Source of the DNA: Rhynchopus sp. YZ270_cl-10
Taxonomy: Eukaryota > Euglenozoa > Diplonemea > Diplonemida > Diplonemidae
Assembly: GCA_964035575.1 (NCBI GenBank)
Contig: OZ037842.1
Location: forward strand, 1,674,001-1,738,000
DNA: 64,000 nucleotides
Direction of reading: 5' to 3'
The position numbers and the translations under genes were made by a program. Below the pieces are notes generated by a model. It did not search any database and was not told where the DNA came from. It saw nothing but the letters and a program-made list of their open reading frames with translations. Every line of letters begins with the position of its first letter. The stretch's first letter is position 1. Below, piece by piece: positions 10,373 through 20,655 of this stretch.

Positions 10373-10930
10373 TGAGGGTGTGCCACGGTGGGCTCGGACT
10401 TCCGCCAGAACTTTGTCGACCTCATGTGCCTGATCCCCGTACTCTGCGGACGAAGTGGCATCAACGCATCCACCACAACTGGTTGTGAGGGAAGTATTCC
10501 TCAAAGAAATCCAGTCGTCAGCCTCTTCGTCACACAGCCCCCATGCCTAGTCGTCGTCTCCCTCTACGATCTCATCATCCCAGAAAGCGACCTCCTCATC
10601 CTCCGCTTGGCGCAGTGGTGATGCCCAAACAAAGCGGGGCCGAAGGTGTCCCAGGGAGAGGGAAAAGAGTGGCTTTGGCGGGTTGTGGGGGATATGTACA
10701 CGTATAGAGGGAAAAATGGGTGGGGATGTGCCTTTACGGACCTATACGGGCCTATACGGGCTTATACGCGCCTATACGAGCCTATACGCGCCTTTACGCG
10801 CCTATACGCGCCTATACGCGGGGTAAAAATCAGGTGGTAGGGTAGAAAAAAGGAGTAACCAACACAAAAAAAAAGTAAAATGTTATACGGGGGCCAGCGG
10901 CGCTACAAGCTCACCAATTCTCTATTTTCC

Positions 10931-11080
10931 CCACCTGATTTTGACCCGAATTTTGGCGGTGTTTGGTGGAAGTTTTGGCCAAAGCTGGTCATAGCTGTTC
11001 CTCTGAAAATGAAAGTGGAGATTGCACAAACTGTGGCAACACAACCGAGGCAACTACACTACTCCAACAATTTATCAAAA
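10931..11080 (+). repeat. Solo CCACCTGATTTT terminus plus family G repeat
   Basis: 10931 onward matches one arm of the short TIR elements (CCACCTGATTTTGACCCGAA then TTTGGTGG). 11011-11080 is family G: GAAAGTGGAGATTGCAC ... CCGAGGCAACTACACTA ... TTATCAAAA. The second G copy is in HIBCH intron 3 (35300-35368). A TTGC / GCAA hairpin is possible in both. Confidence 0.65.
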
Positions 11081-12974
11081 TTAAGTAGGAAAATAGGTCG
11101 GGTTCGTGTGAGTTTCTAAAAATATGGCTGCGTACTTTTCCTCTGCAAGCGTCGTTTTGTCAAATTTATTTTTGATTGATGTGTTGCACGAGAAATCACG
11201 TTTATCTTTTCTCTTCATAAGGAAAAAAAAATCGAGAATGGTTTGTAAATAATGCAGGATGTCCCCCACCCCCTAAAAGGTAAACGTTAGTGCAAAAGAC
11301 TCCACACCAAATAGTTCATTTTGTTGTTGTTGTTTTTTTTTTGAGAACCGAAAGTATAACACAAGAATAAATAAATATAATACAGTAAAGAATACCCCCT
11401 GTAGGAGCAGGGCAGAAGTCATATCCCAGAGAATTTTTTTTTTGTTGCCTTTCTGTTCTCGGGATATGGTGTGTGGGCATCTGAGCAGCTGGGCCCCAGT
11501 AGTAGGTCTTTTTGTAGAGGAAAGGAGTAAGGAGCGGAGAGTGCATTGCATTGTTTGCACCGGGATGTATAGTTGTTGAATTGTCTTTATGCTTTCTCTT
11601 CGAACGGAAAGTATATGAAATCAATTATGACCATTTAAAAGCACAGCTGTGCGCGCAAAGGAGAGATCCCCATCTGCTTTGGTCAGACGTAGCGCTGTGA
11701 CATGAGAGACACATTATTTTTTATACCAAGCATTTGACAAGAGGAAATAGAATCGATGAAAGGGTGCCAGCATTGCACGAAAGCCAGATATCCGTGATAT
11801 CTGCCTTCCTTTTATGCGGTGCCGATGGAGTGAGATTCTCTCCTTTTTGGGAGTGTTTTTTCATTATGGAGACACCTAATTTTTGAAGTGTTATTTGGTT
11901 TTAAAAAAACAGGTCTTCCCTCTCTACTGTCTTACTTTATACCCATTCTCGGCCCTTCCATTTGGAAGTTCCCATTCATAAGTAAAGAAACAAAAAAAAA
12001 AAAAAAATCTCGGAAATATTCACAACCATGGCGGTTGGAGTTGAGAAGATTTCTCTCTCTTTTCCTCTCTCCTCCACAACCCTTTCCTGTAGTCAGCCTT
12101 AGATGGTTATGACACCCCCCTTTCTTTTTTTCTGGCGGGAAAAAAAAAAGTTACTGAAAACAAAAAAAAAAAAAAATAGTCTCGATTGTCAAAATGTTTC
12201 TTCGAAACATTTGATAATACCCAATACAGAATTAGCTCTGTGTTTCTTGAAATAAAGTAAAATAAATGGTTTTTTTTGTAGTGTAAGGCAATATAGCAAA
12301 AGTGTTTGAGGGAAAATGGAACCCTTCATGTACGTCATCCTACCCTGTCATGTGAACCGATCTTACATTTTCGTTGTTATGCTTTCTTACGGGGCTGGCA
12401 TCGTGGGTGGGAGTTGGGGGATCAAATAACTTACATTTTCTTTGCCAATTTTTCTCGCTACAATATTCAAAAGATGCCGCAACTTGACAGCTTCCTCTCA
12501 AAAAAAAAAAAACAAGATATTTTTTTTTCCCATTCTTTCCCTGCTCTTTTATGTCATGTTTTTTTCTTAAAGTCTCTCCCCCTCTGCTCTCTTGAGTGAC
12601 CTGATATTCACTCCCTCTGATGATTGGACGTTAAAGGTCCAGATTTTAAATACGGCCCCCATCAGGGAATACCATTAGGTGTGTTTGAAGGGGGGGAATG
12701 ATTCGCACTTCTTGCGCACTTTTTGGACCCCTTCGTTCAGGCCAGACCATTATTTATACTATAAGGGGTATGCCTGCACACCCACTCATGTGAAAATAAA
12801 GGAGTGGTGCTATATGATAATGTAGATGCCGCAAAGAAGCAAGGCTTCGCATTATATGTGCATCATTGCAAACAAAAGAAGTCAAATTAAGATTTTTTTT
12901 TTTTTTTGCAATTTCATATCTGAGAAAAAGCTGCGACAGTGATCTTCTGACAGCTACTACCCTCCAACAGATTA
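11081..12974. other. Gene-poor AT-rich stretch
   Basis: No gene recognised. It holds poly-A and poly-T runs and a short palindrome AGATATCCGTGATATCT near 11788. Short open frames here lack coding-like composition. Confidence 0.5.
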
Positions 12975-13651
12975 CAGGGTTTTTTCTGGAGGGGGGGCGG
13001 GGGGGCGTGCGCCCCCCCGTCAGACTTTTTTGAGATTTCGAGGGGGGGCGCGCCCCCCCTCGTGCCCCCCCGTGAAATCCGGCGGGGGGGGCGCGGGGGG
13101 GCAGAGTGGTAGGGGTGGGTGACCCACCCCCCTACCACTCTGCCCCCCTTCACCTTCCCCATCATGCTCTCGCGAGCCTCCAGGAAGTAAGGGGAGTAGG
13201 CGTTTCCGTAGCAACATAACTGTTTTGCGTCGAAGGTGACATAGTTTGGCAGTAAAAATGTGCAATTTTAAGCGCAATTTTTAGAAATGTTGCGTACCGT
13301 GGCTTCGCCAGGAACATTTGGATGCCATGACCGCCGTTTCTCTTGTAAATGTACTGAGGTTACTGACAATTCGTGTACCACGTGTGCCTGGTGCAAATAT
13401 CAATGAAGTGCCGAACTCCGCAGTTGGACAAAAAAACAGAGGAATTCTCCGCCGGAGGCCCCAACTTGAGCTGGGTTGCGGACCCGGGCGTGCGAAGTGC
13501 GCCCGGGCTCGACCGAGTTTTGATCTACGAAAACCCACAAAACCTATGTACTCCCCTGTTGCATGGTCAACCGCGAGAAAAAAAATATATGCACTTTTTT
13601 GCCCTGTGCCCCCCCGTCAGCCAAAAACCCCGAATCCTAGAAAAAACCCTG
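12975..13651. mobile_element. hAT-like non-autonomous element
   Basis: 677 bp with ends CAGGGTTTTTTCT and AGAAAAAACCCTG, flanked by a direct repeat CAGATTA (12968-12974 and 13652-13658). CAGGG termini with a 7-8 bp duplication fit hAT elements. The left third is a G/C-tract foldback (12988-13147). The interior has no recognisable transposase. Confidence 0.85.
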
Positions 13652-13658
13652 CAGATTA

Positions 13659-15162
13659 TCAAAAAAAAAAAAGCAATAAAAAAGCCTCTTTTTTGTACAT
13701 AACATAGAACATAAAGAGGGCGCAAAAATATATAGTAAACGTATTGAAGGTGAAAAAAGAAAAATAGAACCAAATCCCCTAAAAGAGCAAAGTGGTTTCA
13801 TTGTGATGCACTTCCCCTCTCACATATACCTTCAGGAGAGCGCATGTCACGCAGTTTAAGACAGCCTCACATCATCCTAACGAAGGGTTTCTTGCCCACA
13901 CTTTTCAATACGTGCGTGCCTTTCCCCCTCCTCTCTCGCTGACCTTGTCTTAACGACCCTTGGTCATGCTGCAAAAGTAAACAAACAAATAAGCAAAAAA
14001 GTACAAAATAAAGTAGCAAAAGCAAAAACAAAACAAAACAAAACAAACTTTCAAACCCCCCCCTCTCGCTGATGCCTGTACGTTATCAGGTTGCAAGATT
14101 TACTTCCTTTTAGGTAGCCCTAAATTTTTTTTTTTTACGTAAAACGAACACCTTTCCACACACCATTGTTTTGCCTTTTCTCTTCTCTTTTTGCCAATTG
14201 GAGAGGGTTGAGAGGGGAGGTGAACGCCGACTATCGCTATGACATTGTTTTTTTGTTGTTGCTTTTCCCCTCTCCCCTACCCTCTTTCTCAAAGCCTGCC
14301 TGTTTTGGCGGCATTTTGCGCTTTTCAATTTCTCTCTTTTTGTTGGTTGGGGGATTTTTTTTTGAGATTGACAATTTGTTGTTCAATTTCCCCCGTCTTT
14401 TAGGTGAGAACAAGAGGCATGGCTCAGGATCACCTTTTTTTAGTGAGATTGGCCAACTTTGCAAACTATGCAAATATTTTTTTTCCCACAGCCTTCGGGC
14501 GACCATATATGCACACCCGTTCTTTCTTCAGACAGATTTATTGTCGATGTAACAAAAAAAAAACCTAAAAAAAGGAAGTCAGGCCAGAGTCCCGCGCTAT
14601 CAGCAAGGACCCTGCCTTGGAGAAAGGTGTGCTGTCTGTGCCCCTGAGCGGCCAGGGGTAGGGGGGGTCACTAAGGGGGGGTGTTTACATAAAAGTGTCA
14701 CCAAACCCGCTCACCAACGCACGGTACCCCGTACCCTGATGCTGAGTAAATAAACAAATAAAAGAACCTCTGACTGTAAGAGTCAGGGTTTGTTTAGCCT
14801 GCTTTTGGTACACGGTCTTGTCCAGGAATGGTGGAGAATTGAGAGGTATTTTCCCCCCTAGGCAAATGTCTGTGGATCGCAAAACAAACACAAAAAAAAA
14901 AAATACAAATTATTTTACATTTCGTCCCTTCCTTCTTCTCCCTCCACACTGCACAAGAAAAAAAAACCCCCCTTCTCCCCCTCCGTTAGACTCAAAAAAA
15001 AGACAAAGTGTGAAGGCACCTTTGGGGGGTGCCTACACATGCAACCCAAAAAAAAAACTACATTTTTCACCGCAAAAAAAAAAAAAAGAAACGTCATTTT
15101 TTTCTCCTCCTTTTTCTCCCCCTCTCCCTTCTCCGCACTCAAAACTCAGCCTATATACACAA
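13659..15162. other. Intergenic region upstream of EXO1
   Basis: AT-rich with homopolymer runs and a family E repeat (14489-14560). A GC-richer patch at 14570-14650 looks weakly coding but could not be tied to a gene. The last 200 bp before the EXO1 start are pyrimidine-rich and end CTCAG about 14 bases before the ATG, which would suit a splice acceptor. Confidence 0.4.
14489..14560 (+). repeat. Dispersed repeat family E, copy 1
   Basis: GCCTTCGGGCGAC ... ATTGTCGATGTAACAAAA. Copies at 33364-33425 (same GCCTTCGGGCGAC start) and 33203-33268 (same ATTGTCGA ACAACAAAA end). CGAC near the start can pair with GTCG near the end. Confidence 0.65.
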
Positions 15163-17028
15163 ATGGGCATTAAAGGGTTGCTGCAAACAGTAAAACCTGT
15201 TTGCAAGCCATGCCATGTATCAGCGCTGAAAGGGATGACCGTCGGGATTGATGGGTACGTCTGGCTGCACCGAGCGTGCATCAGCTGTGCATACGAACTA
15301 TGCGTCGGGCTTACCACGCAGGCGTACATCACCTATTTCGTGTCTCGCGTGAAGATGATGCTGGCGGAAGGCATCAAATTGGTAGTAGTCTTCGACGGTG
15401 CCGACCTTCCTACTAAGGGAAAAACTGATGAGGACCGTGGCAAAAGGAGGCAGGCACACCACGAGAAGGCGAAGGCGTTTCTAGCGAAGGGAGACAAAGT
15501 GCAGGCAGCGAACCACTACTCGCAGGCATTCGACATCACGCCGGACCTCGCAAGCACTGTCGCAACCATCCTCAAGCGGAACGGGGTGGACACTGTTATT
15601 GCCCCTTACGAAGCTGATGGGCAGCTCGCTTACCTTGCACGGAACGGATTTGTTGATGCGGTGGTAACTGAGGACAGCGACCTCATTGCACATGGCGTGC
15701 CACGTGTCTTCACGAAGATGGACCAGAACGGCATGGGGGAACTCTTCCACATCGACGAAGTTATCAAGAAAGCGCTCTCCGTCACCTCAGCCGAAGGGCG
15801 CTACGAACACTTCCTCAACTTTTGCATCCTGTGTGGCTGTGACTATCTCACGAACCTCAAGGGCCTAGGCCCCAAGAAGGCAGCAGAGTTTGCAAAGGAC
15901 GGTGCCGACATCAATGAAATCATTCTGAACATCGCAGCCAGCGTGTCCTTCTCCTTCACACCAGCCGAGCTTGAGGCATACAAAGACGGCTTTTGGAGAG
16001 CGCTTTTTGCGTTCAAGCATCAACGTGTTATTGACCCTTCTGTGAAAGAGGCGAAAACGTTGACGCCATTGTCAGAGTCGAAAGAGTTGGTGGAATATGT
16101 GACGGAGCATGTGGAAGGGGGTGTGCAGGCGTTGATAGGAGCGGATCTGACCAATGCGCAGGCGGAAGGGTTGCAGGCGTTGACGTTGGACCCATCAACA
16201 CTACAGCCGTACGAAGGCAAATACAACGCGAACCTCGCAGCCAGCAACGTCACCATCGACCTCAACGCTGGGAAAACACTCAAACAAAAGACCCTCGGAG
16301 ACTTCTTCGTTGTCAAAAAGCGTCGTGTCGTGGCAAAGCCTGCAGCACCGACACCTCCTGCTTCGCCACCACCCACACCAAAGACACCAAAAACATCAAA
16401 ACCACCACAAACCCCAATCTACGTCAGCGAGTACTTCGTGAACATAGGGTCCATCCTTGACGAGGAAGTGGCTATGGAAGGCGCATACGAGGCGGTGCTG
16501 TTCAGCAAGCTGTCTGGTGGTGTCCCTCAGACGGCATGTGGACGCAGCTTTTCTGAAGTGTTCGGTGTGGCCTCCGGAACAGTGTCGAACACACCAAACC
16601 CACGAAAGCGCAGACGCACCATCACGCTGTCCACAGGAGAGGAGGTGGATGCGGCAGCTGCTGCAGCTCGTGTAGCACAACTGGCAGAGGTGATAGCCCT
16701 GGACGACTCACGCAGCAGCATCGAAGCGCACGTCCGAAGCAGTGAGTACACAACTGATGAAGATGCGGACAACGACAGCTGTGGGGTGGTTGTTGTGCAC
16801 GACACCGACGTCGTTGACGAAGACCATTCGATGCTTTGTGACGACGGTGGTGCTCATGCTGGCAATGACCCAGCAGAAGAATCCCCTAAGGACACAAAGG
16901 AGGTAGAGGAGGTGAAGGTTGAATCAGAACCCACCCCAACAGAAGAGAAGCACATAGCAGAAGAGGCAGTGGTGGTGGTGGCAAAGAAGGCCCCAAACCC
17001 GTTTGCACGGTTTAGGAAAAAGGTGTAA
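15163..17028 (+). CDS. EXO1: Exonuclease 1 (Rad2/XPG family 5' nuclease)
   Basis: Single exon, 621 aa, starting MGIKGLL, the family's invariant N-terminus, so the ATG at 15163 is chosen over longer in-frame readings. Metal-binding residues fall where expected: D30 (GIDGYVWLH), D78 (VFDGADLP), the PYEADGQLAYL acidic pair, TEDSDL and CGCDYL, followed by a helix-hairpin-helix (LKGLGPKKAAEF). Human EXO1 also uses D30 and D78. After the nuclease core, QKTLGDFF is a PIP box for PCNA binding, and the rest is acidic and low complexity. Role from family knowledge: 5'-3' resection in mismatch repair and recombination in the nucleus. FEN1 is less likely because of the N-terminal sequence and the long tail. 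Confidence 0.93.
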   Translation: MGIKGLLQTVKPVCKPCHVSALKGMTVGIDGYVWLHRACISCAYELCVGLTTQAYITYFVSRVKMMLAEGIKLVVVFDGADLPTKGKTDEDRGKRRQAHHEKAKAFLAKGDKVQAANHYSQAFDITPDLASTVATILKRNGVDTVIAPYEADGQLAYLARNGFVDAVVTEDSDLIAHGVPRVFTKMDQNGMGELFHIDEVIKKALSVTSAEGRYEHFLNFCILCGCDYLTNLKGLGPKKAAEFAKDGADINEIILNIAASVSFSFTPAELEAYKDGFWRALFAFKHQRVIDPSVKEAKTLTPLSESKELVEYVTEHVEGGVQALIGADLTNAQAEGLQALTLDPSTLQPYEGKYNANLAASNVTIDLNAGKTLKQKTLGDFFVVKKRRVVAKPAAPTPPASPPPTPKTPKTSKPPQTPIYVSEYFVNIGSILDEEVAMEGAYEAVLFSKLSGGVPQTACGRSFSEVFGVASGTVSNTPNPRKRRRTITLSTGEEVDAAAAAARVAQLAEVIALDDSRSSIEAHVRSSEYTTDEDADNDSCGVVVVHDTDVVDEDHSMLCDDGGAHAGNDPAEESPKDTKEVEEVKVESEPTPTEEKHIAEEAVVVVAKKAPNPFARFRKKV

Positions 17029-17273
17029 AAAAAACTGTGATAAGGGGTTAGGGGTTAGGGGTGTGGTTCGTCTTTTTAGAACGTTTTTTGTCAAAAAAAA
17101 AAAAAATGCATGGGAACTCTCCCCATGATGTAGTGTGTGGTTCAAAAGACTCTATTTCCCCCCAATTTATCTTGGGCAACAGTTGTCCCAACACCCCACA
17201 AAGAAACCCCCAGCTTTATATTCCAGGTGGGGTTGAAGGGAGTTGGGAGTGTGGCTCCGGCCGCAGCCTCAAA

Positions 17274-18418
17274 ATGGTGACCCAAGTGCAGGTGCCGACC
17301 ATGCATGTGTACGACCCAACGTCGACCGGTGAAGGAATGTCGTACCTGCAAAACGCGCCTGTATGTACCTTATGTAGCCTAATAGAGAAAAAGGGGGTCA
17401 GAGTTCCCATTGCCTCAGCTGTGATGCTGTAGGTGTCTTCGCCTTCGTGTGGGGAGGACGGAGCCCATCCTCGGAGGGGTGGCTGTCAACAGTAGTCTGC
17501 GTGGCATGAGTGACCATCCCACATCCATCCCACATCCATCTACACACACACACACACACAGCTGTACAGCCCGACAGGAGCGCGAAAGTTCCAGTTCCCT
17601 GCAGACGTAGGCTTCTGGGACAACCTTGTAGAGTTTGTGAGCAGCACCCCACAGGTACCTAACCCCTCCCACCCATTTGTAAACTTTGCTTTTGACCCAC
17701 CAACCAACAGAAACCCCCGATCTTCCAAGTGACACCGTCGCATCGGCAAGGTGAGGGGCTGCGTGTCAACCAGCAGCTCTTTGCGGGCTTTGTACGTGGC
17801 TGGGAGGAGCAGCACCCGCACCGCGTGACGGTTATGAGCCCTGCGGGGGATACATGCTTCCATGCGTCGAAGCAGTTCTGGAACGACATCACGGCACGTC
17901 TGCGGCGGGGCCCGCAGCTGCGCAGCATACCGCAGGAGAACCTGATTGCGGTGCAGAGCAACCAGGACAACGCGCCACCGATCTACTCGGACCTGAAGTA
18001 CTGGAACGAAGCCGTTGCGCAATGGGAGGCAGAGCAGCGACTCACACCTGCGGACCTTGCTGCGAACAAGCTAGCTCGCGAAAAACGGCGACAACTGCAG
18101 CAAATCCAAGTCGAAAACATGGACCACACACGGACGAAGCACCGACCACGAGAACGCAAGCATAAGTTCCGTGCAGGCTCTGCAGTGGGGTCTTCAGTGT
18201 GCGGGTCAGACGTTGCACCCTCAGACTACGCAGGTGGCGGTACGCGCACCCGCCCCGTGGCTGTGGTAGACGGCAGCCGCGCCTCCTTCTCAGCACACCC
18301 TAACCCCCACCCCCCAGGTGGCGGTGGTGCCATCACCCTCCCCTCCTTCAACCAGAACCAACCAAACGGCGGGTTCTGGAAGTACGGCGTGCTGCACTAC
18401 CATATGCACCAGCATTGA
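17274..18418 (+). CDS. Unrecognised 295-aa protein
   Basis: Exons 17274-17360, 17562-17654 and 17711-18418, all phase 0, donors GTATGT and GTACCT, acceptors CAG. The intron 17655-17710 is only 56 bases. The N-terminal 120 residues look globular (LYSPTGARKFQF, GFWDNLVEFV, RVTVMSPAGDTCFHASKQFW), the middle is a basic helical stretch (KLAREKRRQLQQIQ), and the C-terminus is Gly/Pro/His-rich. I do not recognise the family. It starts 246 bp after EXO1 on the same strand, with telomere-like GGGGTTAGGGGTTAGGGG in the spacer (17043-17060). An upstream AG at 17225 could be a 5' splice acceptor. Confidence 0.7.
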
Positions 18419-18838
18419 AGGGGCTGGGAACGTTGTGTACGTTGTTCGTGTTTTTGTGCGGAAAAAAAAAATGTCCCCAGTTCACCAAGTCCCTCTGGGT
18501 TTTGGTCGATATTATACTTCAATAGAAATTGAATGAATTTAATTCAAAATGTAAGTGAAAGCTCTAGCCCTATTTTGTTTTTGGTGCGTTTCTTGGGAGG
18601 CGGGTCTTTTTGACAGGTGATTTGTACACCACCCAGTCTCCTCGAAGAAAAAAAATCAAAGAAAAGAATGTAGACCGAAACAAACCCTCCCACCCACCCC
18701 CTCTGTAGCATATGAACAACGATACACCTCACTCCTTTCAAAGCAATTTCCCCCTCTTTCAATTTCCCCTCATGCCAATCGTGTCATACAGAAACCAATT
18801 TTTTTTGGAAATTTAAATTCGAAAAAACGGATAATTTG

Positions 18839-20365
18839 ATGGAGTCTGAGGTTGCGTTGTTTTTGAAGAAGCATGGGCTGTCCTCTGCCACAAAGGCGTT
18901 GTCACTTGCAGGCTACGACGACTTGGCAGACCTCCCTGAGCTTGTAGACGACAACGAACTCTTACAGGATGTGGTACGGGTGCCTGCTTACCGTATGAAG
19001 CTGCGCAGACTTGTTCTCGAGTGCTGTCCTGCCCCCTCCCCCGCACAGCCACAACACCGCCAAGACCTCCCGAAGGAACACTCGAGATCGCAGAAGCCAC
19101 GCCAGCCAGACCACTCCCACCTTCGCACCCTCTCCCCGCCGCCACGCCTTGTCGAGCACTCTCAAGAGCACGCTGCCGCAGCCCGCCTGGGCGAAAGTGC
19201 TCACGGCCGCTCCAAGGCTGTGCATGGGAATGGCCACCACGTCGTGAGTGCAGGGCCTAGAGAGGTGCGCATGAGGGAACACAAGGAGCGAGACAACGTG
19301 GCGTCGCTGTGCAGGGCTCCTGCTGCGGAGTCTGTACGGGGTGTGGTGGAGCAACGCAGGTCGTCTGGGTGCTCGGTGCAGTCACAGGGTTCGCTAGGGT
19401 CGTCTGTGTCGTATGGGAGTAGCGGCGGCGGTGGTGGTGTGCACCGGGCTAGGGCGCGGCACGTTGTTACGCCTGCTGTGGCGCATCAGCAGCAGCAGCC
19501 GCAACATCAGCAGCAGCACACCCAAGAAGGCATCTTCCGCAGTGGTTGTGGTGCAGTGGCCAGACCCTGGGCCCAAGAGGAGAGTCTGGTGTCCCTGCCC
19601 TCCCTTCCCTCCCTGCCCAGGTCGCACCACAGAGATGCACAGCGCGACAGAGATGAGACGAGAGACCACAGAGATGCGAAGGCGTGCAGCAGGGAGTATG
19701 TCATAGACGCTGCGAGCTGTGCGTCGAGCGCTGCCGATGCGTTTGTTGCCCCCCCTGCACCTGCGCCTGCTCCTCTTCCTCATGCTCCTGCTCCTGCTCC
19801 TGCTGTGTCTGTACAATACACCCCTTCTGCGCCCTCTGCACCCTCATCCACTCTCTCGTCCACCTTCCCTTCCACCTTGGCACCACAGAAGAAAAGTAGT
19901 ACAAAGAAAACTGCTCGTTCGCCGTGTCCACCGGAGACGCCAGGGATGAAGATGAAGAGAGGGCACGGCGGCGCACGGAGCCCACCCCCACCAGTGTCGC
20001 AGGGGCAGAAGCGGGAGATGGAGACGGCGAGCGAGGGGAAGCTGCTGGAGAATGGGTTTAAGGCGGTGCTGGTGTTGAAGGGGGAGCCGGTGATGTCGTT
20101 TGGGTGGGTGTCGCAGAATAACGACTCGTTGCGGTTCATTGCGGACTCGGGGACGACGGTGGTGAGTCTCGCGTCGGTGCAGACGGTGACAACAGACAGC
20201 GGGAACTGGTTCACGTTGCACCTCCACAACGCAGAGTCCTGGGCCTTTGAGGTGCGCTCCACACCACACTACAATGCGCTGCAGACGAAACTCAGATCTC
20301 TCTTCGCCAACAACGTCGTTCGAGAGGGCGCGAATCTCGTCGCTTCTCCGCTTCAGATACCTTAA
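18839..20365 (+). CDS. SAM-domain protein with C-terminal PH-like domain
   Basis: Single exon, 508 aa from the ATG at 18839. Residues 2-60 (FLKKHGLSSATKALSLAGYD ... DNELLQDV ... RMKLRRLVLE) resemble a sterile alpha motif domain. Residues 65-400 are low complexity: Gln/His runs, Arg/Asp-rich and Pro/Ala-rich. The last 100 residues (AVLVLKGEPVMSFGWVSQNN ... WFTLHLHNAESWAFEVRST) have the strand pattern of a PH-like domain. The layout suggests a scaffold joining a protein-binding and a membrane- or protein-binding module; no enzyme motif is present. Domain calls are by eye, the SAM call being the stronger. Confidence 0.65.
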   Translation: MESEVALFLKKHGLSSATKALSLAGYDDLADLPELVDDNELLQDVVRVPAYRMKLRRLVLECCPAPSPAQPQHRQDLPKEHSRSQKPRQPDHSHLRTLSPPPRLVEHSQEHAAAARLGESAHGRSKAVHGNGHHVVSAGPREVRMREHKERDNVASLCRAPAAESVRGVVEQRRSSGCSVQSQGSLGSSVSYGSSGGGGGVHRARARHVVTPAVAHQQQQPQHQQQHTQEGIFRSGCGAVARPWAQEESLVSLPSLPSLPRSHHRDAQRDRDETRDHRDAKACSREYVIDAASCASSAADAFVAPPAPAPAPLPHAPAPAPAVSVQYTPSAPSAPSSTLSSTFPSTLAPQKKSSTKKTARSPCPPETPGMKMKRGHGGARSPPPPVSQGQKREMETASEGKLLENGFKAVLVLKGEPVMSFGWVSQNNDSLRFIADSGTTVVSLASVQTVTTDSGNWFTLHLHNAESWAFEVRSTPHYNALQTKLRSLFANNVVREGANLVASPLQIP

Positions 20366-20440
20366 AGTTGAGACAGCGTTTTGTATAATTCGAAAAGGAG
20401 GGTTGATGTTTGCCGGTTTTTTTCTTTTTCGTTCAAGTAT

Positions 20441-20490
20441 AAGGTGGCCAATCATAGGCTTGGGTTCATCTTGTAAACTTTTCTTTTTCC
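20441..20490 (+). repeat. Family A hairpin, copy 7
   Basis: AAGGTGGCCAATCATAGGCT then TGGGTTCATCTTGTAAACTT and TTCTTTTTCC. Arms GGCCAA and (A)GGCTTGGG partly pair. It lies between the SAM/PH gene and the topoisomerase gene. Confidence 0.7.
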
Positions 20491-20655
20491 GTTCGATTTT
20501 GTTTGTTCTTTGTTAGAGGTGGGGATGTTTTCTTGTATAGAATTTTAGACGAAATAATCGCACCACCCTTCCCCTTTTGCAAAGAAGGACTCCTAAGCCT
20601 CCCCAAGAGCTGCCCCCACCACTACCACCACACTTCCCAGCAACCCTCACACATC

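Larger units (their letters stand above)
8733..10837. mobile_element. 2.1-kb TIR element with 5-bp duplication and subterminal arrays
   Basis: Ends CCACCTGATTTTGCCCC and GGGGTAAAAATCAGGTGG, flanked by TAGGG on both sides (8728-8732 and 10838-10842). Just inside each end is an array of GCCTATACG / GCCTTTACG decamers (8765-8852 and 10732-10820). The interior is GC-rich. It contains a degraded reverse-transcriptase-like stretch (9494-10213), a putative zinc-knuckle stretch (near 9830) and a 66-bp hairpin (10307-10372). No intact transposase is seen, so the element is probably non-autonomous. It shares termini with the 93-bp elements at 3415 and 32363. Confidence 0.8.

Noticed and set aside
12914-13277. 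Pro/Gly-rich - strand frames at 12914-13277
   Set aside because: They lie in the G/C-tract foldback of the hAT-like element.
14818-15162. N-terminal extension of EXO1 (in-frame upstream)
   Set aside because: Low-complexity Lys/Pro-rich translation of the leader; the family starts at MGIKGLL.
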